NCBI GenBank assembly: GCA_045539515.1
Contig: JAZQFN010000038.1
Coordinates: forward strand, 1 to 42,132
DNA from: RGIG8748 sp045539515
GTDB lineage: Bacteria; Bacillota; Clostridia; UMGS1810
DNA: 42,132 nucleotides
Direction: 5' to 3'
Shown here: piece by piece, positions 33,342 through 40,530 of the stretch
How positions within the stretch are numbered: position 1 is the stretch's first letter
How the letters are laid out: each line of letters opens with the position of its first letter
The notes under the pieces: model-generated
What the model saw: only the letters and a program-made list of their open reading frames with translations
What the model was told of the DNA's origin: nothing
The model's database searches: none
Made by a program: the position numbers and the translations under genes

Positions 33342-33435
33342 GTTTTTGTCGGAAGAATCCGACAAAAGGTAAGACTGAAAACAGTGTAAAAGCTGGGCGG
33401 TTATGCTATCATCTCCCTGAAAGGAGGTGGTTGCT

Positions 33436-33504
33436 GTGGAATATGTGTACATAATGATATATATTATCACTTTAATTGTGTTAATCATAACCATAAAAAA
33501 ATAA
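33436..33504 (+). CDS. 22-residue hydrophobic peptide, candidate type I toxin
   Basis: The GTG at 33436 follows AAAGGAGGTGG by 5 bases. The peptide begins MEYVYIMIYIITLIVL and ends in ITIKK: one hydrophobic segment with a Lys-Lys tail, the usual shape of membrane type I toxins (TxpA, BsrG, Fst-like), though I do not assign it to a named family. The stop codon lies in the stem of a bidirectional terminator. A strong sigma-A promoter on the opposite strand (33591-33619) would make an antisense RNA that overlaps the 3' end of this mRNA. Confidence 0.6.
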   Translation: MEYVYIMIYIITLIVLIITIKK

Positions 33505-33540
33505 CGCCAGCCCTTCCAAAGCTTTAGCGTTATTCTTTTA
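33499..33540. terminator. Bidirectional terminator shared by toxin mRNA and antisense RNA
   Basis: AATAACGC (33500-33507) pairs with GCGTTATT (33527-33534) around an inner G/C-rich loop. T-rich sequence follows on both strands (TTCTTTTAAT on plus, TTTTTTTATGG on minus). Confidence 0.72.
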
Positions 33541-33585
33541 ATAACCTAATGTTTGGCATAACCGTTTGAGGTCTTGCCTTTTCTA
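33500..33585 (-). ncRNA. Predicted antisense RNA (antitoxin candidate)
   Basis: Transcription from the minus-strand promoter at 33591-33619 should start near 33585 and end at the bidirectional terminator near 33500. The RNA would be about 85 bases and complementary to the 3' end of the toxin-like mRNA, the arrangement of TxpA/RatA and BsrG/SR4. Ends are estimates. Confidence 0.55.
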
Positions 33586-33590
33586 TACTT

Positions 33591-33619
33591 ATTATAAAAC
33601 ATAGACTATATTTTGTCAA
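33591..33619 (-). promoter_or_regulatory. Perfect-consensus sigma-A promoter for the antisense RNA
   Basis: On the minus strand TTGACA (33619-33614), a 17-base spacer and TATAAT (33596-33591). No minus-strand protein gene follows, so it serves an RNA. Confidence 0.8.
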
Positions 33620-33665
33620 CTATTTATGAAAAACTTTATCCGTAAGTACATTGACGGAGGTAAAA

Positions 33666-33719
33666 ATGGGTGATATATTCATATGCAGAAGGACTGATAA
33701 AACATTGCGTAATAACTGA
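33666..33719 (+). CDS. Possible 17-residue leader peptide
   Basis: ATG at 33666 follows GGAGGT by 6 bases and encodes MGDIFICRRTDKTLRNN, ending 15 bases before the next gene. A strong ribosome site on so short a frame suggests a leader peptide or the truncated end of a lost gene. It overlaps nothing else. Confidence 0.4.
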   Translation: MGDIFICRRTDKTLRNN

Positions 33720-33734
33720 AAAGAGGGATTTGCT

Positions 33735-34169
33735 TTGAGAGATAAAATTATAAGGATAAACTGGAATGAGGCATTACCCCTTGAAGATGCAATAGCAAGT
33801 GATTTGTCAAACACGCAAGGATTGTATTATATAAGCAGAGTTTTTGGAAATAAAGAAACAAGTTTGTATTTGGGAATTGCAACACAACGCAATACCATTA
33901 GGAATAGGTTGAAAAATCATAGTGAGCATTGGCTTAACCTATACAGAGGAAAGATTTATGTGAGATTAGGACATATTACATATCCAAAGAATCCAGATGC
34001 AAGTATAATTGACCATGCGGAAAGTGCTATCTTGTATGAGCAAAAAGAAGTATTTTTTGAAAATACATGTAAAACTAAAACTTATTCGTATACAGATTTA
34101 TATAGAATAGAGAATGAGGGAGATATTTTTGAACTAAAATCTAAAATAAGGATGCATGAACAAGAATAA
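33735..34169 (+). CDS. GIY-YIG-like endonuclease-fold protein
   Basis: The 144-residue protein starts at a TTG after GAGGGAT. GLYYISRV (about 29-36) and LYLGIATQ (about 45-52) fit the GIY and YIG elements. IRNRLKNH carries the usual Arg, and DHAESAILYEQ the helix Glu of this fold. GIY-YIG domains cut DNA in homing endonucleases, restriction enzymes and repair proteins. The match is weak and no second domain is present. Codon use and base composition are more AT-rich than in the neighbours, and it lies in the islet behind tRNA-Lys, so it was probably acquired. The function is unknown. Confidence 0.6.
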   Translation: MRDKIIRINWNEALPLEDAIASDLSNTQGLYYISRVFGNKETSLYLGIATQRNTIRNRLKNHSEHWLNLYRGKIYVRLGHITYPKNPDASIIDHAESAILYEQKEVFFENTCKTKTYSYTDLYRIENEGDIFELKSKIRMHEQE

Positions 34170-34171
34170 AT

Positions 34172-34210
34172 ATTAAATCGGGCATAGTGCATAACTATGC
34201 CCGATTTATT
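34172..34210. terminator. Terminator between the GIY-YIG-like gene and the SLH gene
   Basis: AAATCGGGCATAG (34175-34187) and CTATGCCCGATTT (34195-34207) form a 13-bp perfect stem with T-rich flanks. Confidence 0.85.
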
Positions 34211-34276
34211 TGTTTTAAAATCAATTTCTGTGCGAAATCCGAAAAAATTATTTCACAGAAAATCGAGTTATATGTG

Positions 34277-36070
34277 TTACTTTATCAGCTTTCCGAAACC
34301 TGCCTGTTCAACGCAGTCCTGACCTTTAGGAGTCAGCATAAATTCTGCCATTTTGCGTGCAGGTGCATCTTCGGGAGTATCTTTAAGTATTGCAATGTAT
34401 GTGTTGTTGGAGAGGGGATAGCTTCCGTCAGCTATGGTTTCGTCTGTGGGAGCAACTCCGTCTATTTCCAGAAGCTTTAATGTGGAGTGGGTGCCGTAGA
34501 ACATATCCATGTTGTGATAGTAATAATATATACTGTAACCCAGACCGTAGCTTAAGGGGTCATCGCTTTTGGCGTCCATTACATCTGTAAGTACATTGGA
34601 CATAGAAACCGATGTGGTTTCTTCCTGTATGTCTTTGTGGATTTCTTTTCCCTTAAGGAAGTGTTTTTCCATCTGTGCATGGCTTCCGCTGTCGTTATTG
34701 CGACAATAGGGTATAAGCCTTGAGTCCGCACCGCCAAGGTCTTTCCAGTTGGAGTAGGCATTGTTTACATATATATCGGTAATCTGTTCAGAGGTAAGTC
34801 CCTTTGCCGGGTTGTCTATATTGGTAAAGAATATCATGGCATCGTATGCAATTGGTATAAGCTCTATTTCAACACCTTTTTCCTCTGCCATGGCAAGTAT
34901 ATCCGATGCAGGGTATACCGATGCAAATATCATATCTACCTCACGATTTATAAGTCTTTGGTAGGACACGTGGCTCTTGCTGTGCTTTTGGGGCATATCC
35001 TTGTGGTTATAACCGCCGTAGAAAAGATTGCCGTATACTGCCTGAGTGAACGGATATGTAGATGTGGAACCGTCAATCACAGGCATATTTGCTTCGGTGT
35101 CATCGTAGGAGGCAAAGCCGAATTCAATAGCTTCTTCACTTGGCAACACCAGGTAGTAATCGAGGACACTCCTTAAAAGGTCTGCCAGGTCATATCTTGT
35201 GGCTTGGTCTTTGGGATTAAGGTATCTTGCAATTGGAATTTCCACTTCGCCGTTTTCCAGGGTTACAGGCTCAAGGTCTACTATTTCGCCGTTTAAGCAT
35301 TGATATATGGTATCGTAGGAGGCAACTGCCCAGGAAGAGATTTCATTCTTATCTCTCCAGTCGTAGCCTTCGGCATAGGGTGTCTGTATTTGAGTGTAGG
35401 ATTCTATGTCGCTGGGGTTTCTGAGCCCTGCATATACTGCAGCTCTTGCTACCATTGCGGTAAGCTCTTCTCTTGTAAGAAGTCTTTCGGGACTAAATGT
35501 GTTTTGGGAGTCACCGTATACTATATTGCAGCTCAAAGCCGAATATACGGTATCGTGATACCAGCTGTCTGCGGGAACATCTGTAAAATAACCCTCTGAA
35601 GTATCGTTGTATTTGTTAGCCATACCTATAAAACGCATTATCATTGCGGTAGCTTCCGCTCTTGTTATGTTGCTTTCGGGAAGGAGCTCACCCTTATCGT
35701 TACCAACCATTACACCTCTGTAATACAGGGGCTTTGCTACATAAAAATGGTAACTGTTTTCGGCATATGGGTTGTAATCGGTAAAATTATCCTCTTCTGC
35801 CAGAAAAACTTCAATGGGTCTTTCTTTATCGGTTTCGTGAACTACAGCCCACATCTTGCCGTCAAAGTGATTGCATAGGGGGATGGGTGTTTTGTCGTCG
35901 GCAAAACGAGCACAGTATCTTTCAAGTTCGCTGTAGGGAATATCCTGAGATTCAGTTTGCGGTAAATCCACACTTTTGTACACATATGCATGTTCGTAGG
36001 CATATGCCGTACAGAAGAGTATACAAAGAAGCAAGGCACTGAAGAATGCGGACATCAAAATTTTTTTCAT
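34277..36070 (-). CDS. SLH-anchored PstS-like substrate-binding protein
   Basis: The 597-residue protein starts with a signal peptide (MKKILMSAFFSALLLCILF, AYA site). SLH repeats follow at about 125-180 (LLPESNITRAEATAMIMRFIG, FTDVPADSWYHDTVYSAL) and 185-220 (TFSPERLLTREELTAMVARAA), and a weaker third at about 230-315. The C-terminal half is a phosphate-binding-like domain: MPVIDGSTSTYPFTQAVYGN (about 331-350), SKSHVSYQRLINREVDMIFAS and GGADSRLIPYCRNNDSGSHAQMEK. SLH domains bind pyruvylated cell-wall polymer, which the CsaB fusion of this window would make. It may capture phosphate or another ligand at the cell wall. A 17-base-spaced promoter lies upstream. Confidence 0.88.
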   Translation of the reverse strand: MKKILMSAFFSALLLCILFCTAYAYEHAYVYKSVDLPQTESQDIPYSELERYCARFADDKTPIPLCNHFDGKMWAVVHETDKERPIEVFLAEEDNFTDYNPYAENSYHFYVAKPLYYRGVMVGNDKGELLPESNITRAEATAMIMRFIGMANKYNDTSEGYFTDVPADSWYHDTVYSALSCNIVYGDSQNTFSPERLLTREELTAMVARAAVYAGLRNPSDIESYTQIQTPYAEGYDWRDKNEISSWAVASYDTIYQCLNGEIVDLEPVTLENGEVEIPIARYLNPKDQATRYDLADLLRSVLDYYLVLPSEEAIEFGFASYDDTEANMPVIDGSTSTYPFTQAVYGNLFYGGYNHKDMPQKHSKSHVSYQRLINREVDMIFASVYPASDILAMAEEKGVEIELIPIAYDAMIFFTNIDNPAKGLTSEQITDIYVNNAYSNWKDLGGADSRLIPYCRNNDSGSHAQMEKHFLKGKEIHKDIQEETTSVSMSNVLTDVMDAKSDDPLSYGLGYSIYYYYHNMDMFYGTHSTLKLLEIDGVAPTDETIADGSYPLSNNTYIAILKDTPEDAPARKMAEFMLTPKGQDCVEQAGFGKLIK

Positions 36071-36106
36071 AAATATTCCTCCTTAAAATAAGTTTTTCCT
36101 GATTAC

Positions 36107-36135
36107 AGTATATATTTAAAACCCAATATTTTCAA
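36107..36135 (-). promoter_or_regulatory. Sigma-A promoter of the SLH gene
   Basis: On the minus strand TTGAAA (36135-36130), a 17-base spacer and TATACT (36112-36107), 37 bases before the start codon. Confidence 0.75.
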
Positions 36136-36197
36136 TAGAATTTAAGACTGTTAACAAAATTTAATATTTTTAAATACAATTTTTTTTAAAAAAAGTG

Positions 36198-36226
36198 TTG
36201 ACATTTTTTTTTCGTTGTGATAATAT
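36198..36226 (+). promoter_or_regulatory. Sigma-A promoter of the T-box transcript
   Basis: TTGACA (36198-36203), a 17-base spacer and TAATAT (36221-36226), shortly before the T-box leader. Confidence 0.75.
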
Positions 36227-36232
36227 ACTCCC

Positions 36233-36517
36233 ATAGTTCAATATTTCAAAGGCTATGACGAAGACGGTCGGTTTGCAAAGTCTTGAGAGAGTTGGCGGTT
36301 GCTGCGAGCCAATGGCGGAGCTTACCAATGACCCATCACTTCCGAGCCGGATGCCCGAAAAGGTTTTTCTAAGTAGGCGTGTCCCGAGAAATGCAGCGTT
36401 AGTGCATAGGACTTGTTGGAGTCTGTGAGTGGTATAAGTGTAAAGCTTATACAATTTGAGTGGTACCGCGGAATAAGTATTCCGTCTCAAAGTAAAACTT
36501 TGGGGCGGAATTTTTTA
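36233..36517 (+). promoter_or_regulatory. T-box riboswitch, specifier read as AUC (isoleucine)
   Basis: The T-box motif GAGTGGTACCGCG (36458-36470) precedes a 14-bp terminator stem (36479-36492 with 36498-36511) and a T-run. Stem I shows GAGAGAGTTGGCGGTTGCTGCGAGCC-type sequence at its apex (36286-36310). The specifier loop lies between GAC (36330-36332) and CCGAGCCG; within CCATCACTT only ATC is followed by a purine, and by alignment to known leaders it occupies the codon position. TGGT in the antiterminator fits an A discriminator base, as in tRNA-Ile. Uncharged tRNA would stop termination and turn on the downstream gene. Confidence 0.85.
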
Positions 36518-36571
36518 TTTTAAGAATTACCCCCGAAACACAGGCATTCTATTATGAAAGGATGGTAATTT

Positions 36572-38881
36572 ATGAACGGTGAAGTATTTGAACAAGCACA
36601 GGAAATGAAACAGCTTATGGAGGTTGCACTCCGTATTAAGCAGACAAGGGAACTCCTTTCCCTCACTGTAGAGGATATGGCGGTAAAAACCGGCGTAACA
36701 GTAGATGACTACAATGAGTACGAAAGCGGTGTAAAGGACTTTAACTTTACATTTATCTACAAGTGTGCCAAGGCATTCGGAGTAGATCCCACAGACCTTC
36801 TTAAAGGCTCCAGCCCCACACTTTCCGGCTATGAGCTTACAAGAAAAGGCGAAGGTCTTCCCATTACAAGACGTGAGGGTGAAGGTTGCACCTACAAAAA
36901 CCTTGCGGCTATGTTTAAAAAGAAAATTGCAGAACCCTTCTGGGTTAATATTCCCTACAGCGAAGAGGACGAAAAGAATCCTCACTATGCTGCCCACAGC
37001 GGACAGGAATTTGATATAGTAATAAGCGGTCGCTTAAGAGCTCACATCGGCGACAGCGTAGAAGTTCTTGAACCCGGTGATACTATATATTATAACAGTA
37101 CGGTTCCTCATGCATTGGTTGCTCTTGACGGCAAAGATGTAGAAATCTACGCTATGGTAATGCACGGCGAAGATGTTACAGATGCAGGTGTGGATACAGT
37201 TAAGGAAGCTGCGGTGGTAGAACAGCCCCAGACTGCTGTATACAAGAAGTTTGTCAATACAGTTAAAGACGAAAAGAAGCGTCTTCAGGAAATCAGCTTC
37301 AAAAATGACGATACATTTAACTTTGCATTTGATTGCGTAGATGCACTTGCAGAAAAATGCCCCGATAAGATGGCAATGCTCCATGTATCCAAAGATAAGC
37401 AGGAAAGAAGATTTACTTTTGCAGAGCTTAAGAAGTATTCCAATATGACTGCAAACTACTTTGAAAGCCTTGGAATCAAAAAAGGCGATGTGGTAATGCT
37501 CGTGCTTAAAAGACATTACGAGTTCTGGTTCTCAATCCTTGCCCTTCACAAAATCGGTGCTATAACAATCCCTGCTACAAATCAGCTTGTGGAGCACGAT
37601 TTTGAATACAGATTCAACGCCGCATCAGTTAAGGCAATCATCTGCACAGGCGACGGCGAAACTGCACACCATGCAGAGCTTGCTGCAGCTAAATGCCCCA
37701 GCGTGGAAGTTAAGGTAATAAGCCACGGCAAGAGAGAGGGCTGGCACAGCTTCGACGATGAAATGTACCGTTTCAGCGATGTATACGAAAGAAAGCCCGA
37801 CACCGCTTGCGGTAATGACCATCTCATTATGCTCTTTAGCTCCGGTACCACAGGCTACCCCAAGATTGTAGCCCACAGCCACAAGTATCCTCTGGGACAC
37901 TTTATCACAGCAAAATACTGGCACAATGTAAATCCCGAAGGACTTCACTTTACAATCTCCGATACCGGTTGGGGTAAGGCTCTCTGGGGTAAGATTTACG
38001 GTCAGTGGCTTTGCGAAGCGGCAGTATTTGTGTATGACTTCGACAGATTCGATGCAGGGGATATCCTTCCCATGTTCAAGAAGTACAATATCACAACATT
38101 CTGTGCACCACCTACAATGTATAGATTCTTCATTAAGGAAGATTTATCAAAATATGACCTTTCCACCATTGAATATTCCACCACCGCAGGCGAAGCACTT
38201 AACCCCGAGGTATTTGAACAGTGGAAAAAGGCTACAGGTCTTAATCTTATGGAAGGTTTCGGTCAGACAGAAACAACTCTTACCGTAGGAACACTTCGCG
38301 GTATGAAGCCAAAGCCGGGCTCCATGGGTAAACCCAGCCCCATGTACAACACCGATATCGTTAACGACAAGGGCGAAAGCGTAGGCGTTGGTGAAACAGG
38401 TGAGGTTGTAGTAAGAACAGATAAGGACGTACCTCCCGGACTCTTCAGCGAATACTACAGAGATGAAGAAGCAACCAAAAAGGCTTGGCATGACGGTATG
38501 TATCATACAGGTGACCTTGCATGGAAGGACGAAGAAGGCTACTACTGGTATGTAGGAAGAATCGACGATGTAATCAAGTCTTCCGGTTACCGCATAGGAC
38601 CCTTCGAAATCGAAAATGTTATCATGGAGCTTCCCTATGTTCTTGAGTGTGCCATCACAGCTGTTCCCGATGAAATCCGCGGACAGATTGTAAAGGCTAC
38701 CATAGTACTTGTAAAGGGTACCGAGGGCACAGATGAACTTAAAAAGGAAATCCAGACCTATGTAAAGACACATACTGCTCCTTACAAATACCCAAGAATA
38801 GTTGATTTTGTAGCAGAGCTTCCCAAGACTATCAGCGGTAAGATAAGAAGAGTAGAAATCAGAAATAACGATAATAAATAA
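36572..38881 (+). CDS. XRE-cupin-AMP-forming acyl-CoA synthetase fusion under T-box control
   Basis: The 769-residue protein has an N-terminal helix-turn-helix (about 18-75, LRIKQTRELLSLTVEDMAVKTG), a cupin (about 110-205, SGQEFDIVISGRLRAHIGD and HALVALDG) and an AMP-ligase (about 240-769). The ligase has the P-loop FSSGTTGYPK (about 424), GFGQTET (about 562), YHTGDLAWKDEEGYYWYVGR and the catalytic Lys in TISGKIRR (about 753), as in medium-chain acyl-CoA synthetases. It would make acyl-CoA from acid, ATP and CoA. GAAAGGATGG precedes the ATG. The T-box upstream ties it to amino acid supply. With an isoleucine specifier, 2-methylbutyrate is an attractive substrate, but this is inference. Confidence 0.92.
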   Translation: MNGEVFEQAQEMKQLMEVALRIKQTRELLSLTVEDMAVKTGVTVDDYNEYESGVKDFNFTFIYKCAKAFGVDPTDLLKGSSPTLSGYELTRKGEGLPITRREGEGCTYKNLAAMFKKKIAEPFWVNIPYSEEDEKNPHYAAHSGQEFDIVISGRLRAHIGDSVEVLEPGDTIYYNSTVPHALVALDGKDVEIYAMVMHGEDVTDAGVDTVKEAAVVEQPQTAVYKKFVNTVKDEKKRLQEISFKNDDTFNFAFDCVDALAEKCPDKMAMLHVSKDKQERRFTFAELKKYSNMTANYFESLGIKKGDVVMLVLKRHYEFWFSILALHKIGAITIPATNQLVEHDFEYRFNAASVKAIICTGDGETAHHAELAAAKCPSVEVKVISHGKREGWHSFDDEMYRFSDVYERKPDTACGNDHLIMLFSSGTTGYPKIVAHSHKYPLGHFITAKYWHNVNPEGLHFTISDTGWGKALWGKIYGQWLCEAAVFVYDFDRFDAGDILPMFKKYNITTFCAPPTMYRFFIKEDLSKYDLSTIEYSTTAGEALNPEVFEQWKKATGLNLMEGFGQTETTLTVGTLRGMKPKPGSMGKPSPMYNTDIVNDKGESVGVGETGEVVVRTDKDVPPGLFSEYYRDEEATKKAWHDGMYHTGDLAWKDEEGYYWYVGRIDDVIKSSGYRIGPFEIENVIMELPYVLECAITAVPDEIRGQIVKATIVLVKGTEGTDELKKEIQTYVKTHTAPYKYPRIVDFVAELPKTISGKIRRVEIRNNDNK

Positions 38882-38885
38882 TATT

Positions 38886-38918
38886 GTTAAACCCCGCACT
38901 GCAGAGTGCGGGGTTTTG
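38886..38918. terminator. Terminator after the synthetase gene
   Basis: AAACCCCGCACT (38889-38900), GCAG loop, AGTGCGGGGTTT (38905-38916). It lies between convergent genes. Confidence 0.88.
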
Positions 38919-38927
38919 TACGTATAT

Positions 38928-39254
38928 TTATCGGTTTGAATGTCTTATCATCACTTCTATAATGTCATATACCTTTGCTCTTTCTGTTGGCGAAAGAAGC
39001 TCAAGTCTTTCTGAAATAAGACTGTCCTTTACCTTATAGCCGTTGTAGATTACATCTTCCAAAAGCATATCCGCAGATACTTCAAGGGCGTTTGCGATTC
39101 TTAAGAATGTGTCAAGTGCGGGGACTTTTTCACCGCGTTCAATCATTCCAATATATTTTTCGCTTAATTCAGCTTTTTCTGCAAGAACTTCTTGAGTCAT
39201 TTTTATACTTGTTCTGTATTTTCTGACATTTATTCCTATTTTGTGTAAATCCAT
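38928..39254 (-). CDS. XRE-family transcriptional regulator
   Basis: The 108-residue protein has a helix-turn-helix of the XRE/Cro type (about 8-63): IGINVRKYRTSIKMTQEVLAEKAELSEKYIGMIERGEKVPALDTFLRIANAL. A short C-terminal helical tail follows (LSPTERAKVYDIIEVMIR). It is divergent from the SLOG gene, with 157 bases between them, and two ACTAnnAGT-like sites lie in that gap near its own start. It probably represses itself and perhaps the SLOG gene. AGGTGA precedes the ATG. Confidence 0.92.
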   Translation of the reverse strand: MDLHKIGINVRKYRTSIKMTQEVLAEKAELSEKYIGMIERGEKVPALDTFLRIANALEVSADMLLEDVIYNGYKVKDSLISERLELLSPTERAKVYDIIEVMIRHSNR

Positions 39255-39264
39255 AATATCACCT

Positions 39265-39293
39265 ACTATCAGTTATATATTCATACTAATAGT
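39265..39293. promoter_or_regulatory. Possible XRE operator pair
   Basis: ACTATCAGT (39265-39273) and ACTAATAGT (39285-39293) are near-palindromic and 20 bp apart, about two helical turns. They lie 11-39 bases upstream of the XRE start, as for autoregulation. Confidence 0.4.
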
Positions 39294-39350
39294 TTATGTA
39301 ATTATCAAAAGCATATTAACCCACAAATAGTAGTAAAAGAGAACTAAATG

Positions 39351-39379
39351 TTGACTTTGTGCGTTTCGAGTTATATAAT
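39351..39379 (+). promoter_or_regulatory. Sigma-A promoter of the SLOG gene
   Basis: TTGACT (39351-39356), a 17-base spacer and TATAAT (39374-39379), 32 bases before the start codon. Confidence 0.82.
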
Positions 39380-39411
39380 TATTATACATTTAAACGAAAA
39401 GGGTGTATTAA

Positions 39412-39888
39412 ATGAATAAGCCTTTTGTATGCACATTCTTTGGTCACAGAGATTTCAATGAACACTATATGTATGAGGGTATTCTGGAAGAAATATTGGT
39501 TGATATTTTGAGAGCTAACGAATATGTACAGTTTCTTGTGGGAAGGAACGGAGAATTTGACAGGTTTGTATCTTCGGAGATTCGCAATGTTGTAAAAAAG
39601 TACGGTTTTGAAAATTGCTCCCATACCCTTATATTGCCATATATTACAGCGGAGCTTAGAGATAATGAAGAAAATTTCTTTAAATTTTATGATAATATCG
39701 AAATATTCGAAAAAGCTCACTTTAAATCAGCCATAATCCATCGTAACCGTGAAATGACAGACAGGGCTGATTTGGTAATATGCTATGTTGAGCACAAACG
39801 CGGCGGAGCATACGAAGGCGTGAAATATGCCGAAAAAATGAAAAAGAAAATAATAAACCTTTTTATAATAAGAAATAGTGAGGTATAA
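39412..39888 (+). CDS. Stand-alone SLOG-like (Rossmann) protein
   Basis: The 158-residue protein begins CTFFGHRDFNEH, the GHR element of small SLOG/YspA-like proteins, followed by FLVGRNGEFDRFVSSEIR (about 43-60) and a late DLVICYVEHKRGGAYEGVKYAEK (about 121-143), the glycine-rich ligand-binding region of the fold. SLOG domains bind nucleotides or nucleotide derivatives and occur in signalling and anti-phage systems; no catalytic partner is fused here. It is divergent from an XRE regulator. Its stop codon lies inside a terminator shared with spoVAE. Confidence 0.72.
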   Translation: MNKPFVCTFFGHRDFNEHYMYEGILEEILVDILRANEYVQFLVGRNGEFDRFVSSEIRNVVKKYGFENCSHTLILPYITAELRDNEENFFKFYDNIEIFEKAHFKSAIIHRNREMTDRADLVICYVEHKRGGAYEGVKYAEKMKKKIINLFIIRNSEV

Positions 39889-39906
39889 AAAACACCTCAC
39901 TATTTA
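39874..39906. terminator. Bidirectional terminator overlapping two stop codons
   Basis: AAATAGTGAGGT pairs with ACCTCACTATTT around ATAAAAA. The SLOG stop (39886-39888) and the spoVAE stop (39900-39902) both lie within it. Confidence 0.85.
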
Positions 39907-40253
39907 GCTTTGGGTTTAAATATAATTGAGCATATCATACCAAATACTATGGCAGCTGCAATGCCTGTGCTTGTGCCTGTAATGCCGCCTCCAAGCACGC
40001 CAAGCCAGCCATTTTGGTCTACAAGCTTTTGAGCACCTTTGGCAAGGGAATATCCAAAGCCGATTATGGGCACTGTGGCACCGCAATTTGCAAATTTAAC
40101 TATAGGTTCATAAAGTCCCAATGCGGTAAGGACTACTCCTGCAATTACATAGGACACCATAATCCTTGCCGGGCTCATTTTGGTTTTGTCTATGAGGATT
40201 TGGGCTATCATACACAAAAATCCTCCTACTAAAAATACATAGATAAATTTCAT
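39900..40253 (-). CDS. spoVAE: Stage V sporulation protein AE
   Basis: The 117-residue protein has about four transmembrane segments and the family pattern GGFLCMIAQILIDKTKMSPARIMVSYVIAGVVL and GATVPIIGFGYSLAKGA. SpoVAE acts with SpoVAC and SpoVAD in the spore inner membrane to move dipicolinic acid into the developing spore and release it on germination. It lies 277 bases after spoVAD, more than usual, because an interspersed repeat separates them. Expression from the upstream promoter would have to cross that repeat. Confidence 0.93.
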   Translation of the reverse strand: MKFIYVFLVGGFLCMIAQILIDKTKMSPARIMVSYVIAGVVLTALGLYEPIVKFANCGATVPIIGFGYSLAKGAQKLVDQNGWLGVLGGGITGTSTGIAAAIVFGMICSIIFKPKAK

Positions 40254-40318
40254 GATAACATCCTTTTATAATAATTTTTTGTTTGTCGCTATGCTTAATA
40301 ATTGAGGCACACACCCTG

Positions 40319-40526
40319 TGTATGTCATCCTGAAGTGAAGCTGAAGGATCTTCATGTCAAGTGAGGAACTTACTTATGTGTGTCATTCTGAGCGAAGTCG
40401 AAGAATCTCCATAACAAGTGAAAATCTTATTTGTAAGGAAGATTCTTCACTGCGTTCAGAATGACATATTGGTAATGAGTTGCTCAAATTGTGAGGAAGA
40501 TTCCTCACATACGTTCGGAATGACAA
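40319..40526. repeat. Interspersed inverted-repeat element inside the spoVA operon
   Basis: Four related units occur: TGTCATCCTGAAGTGAAG (about 40325), TGTCATTCTGAGCGAAGTC (about 40381), and two inverted copies, CTGCGTTCAGAATGACA (ending about 40466) and ACGTTCGGAATGACA (ending about 40525). Each forward unit ends in GAAGGATCT or GAAGAATCT. The whole can fold into nested stem-loops. The TGTCATTCTGAG word family is known from many bacterial genomes as an interspersed repeat. It fills the gap between spoVAD and spoVAE; no gene is seen here. Confidence 0.8.
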
Positions 40527-40530
40527 TATA

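Noticed and set aside
40319..40526. Possible CRISPR-like repeat array between spoVAD and spoVAE
   Set aside because: The units are in both orientations, differ in sequence and have unequal spacing. They match a known interspersed-repeat word family and no Cas gene is near.
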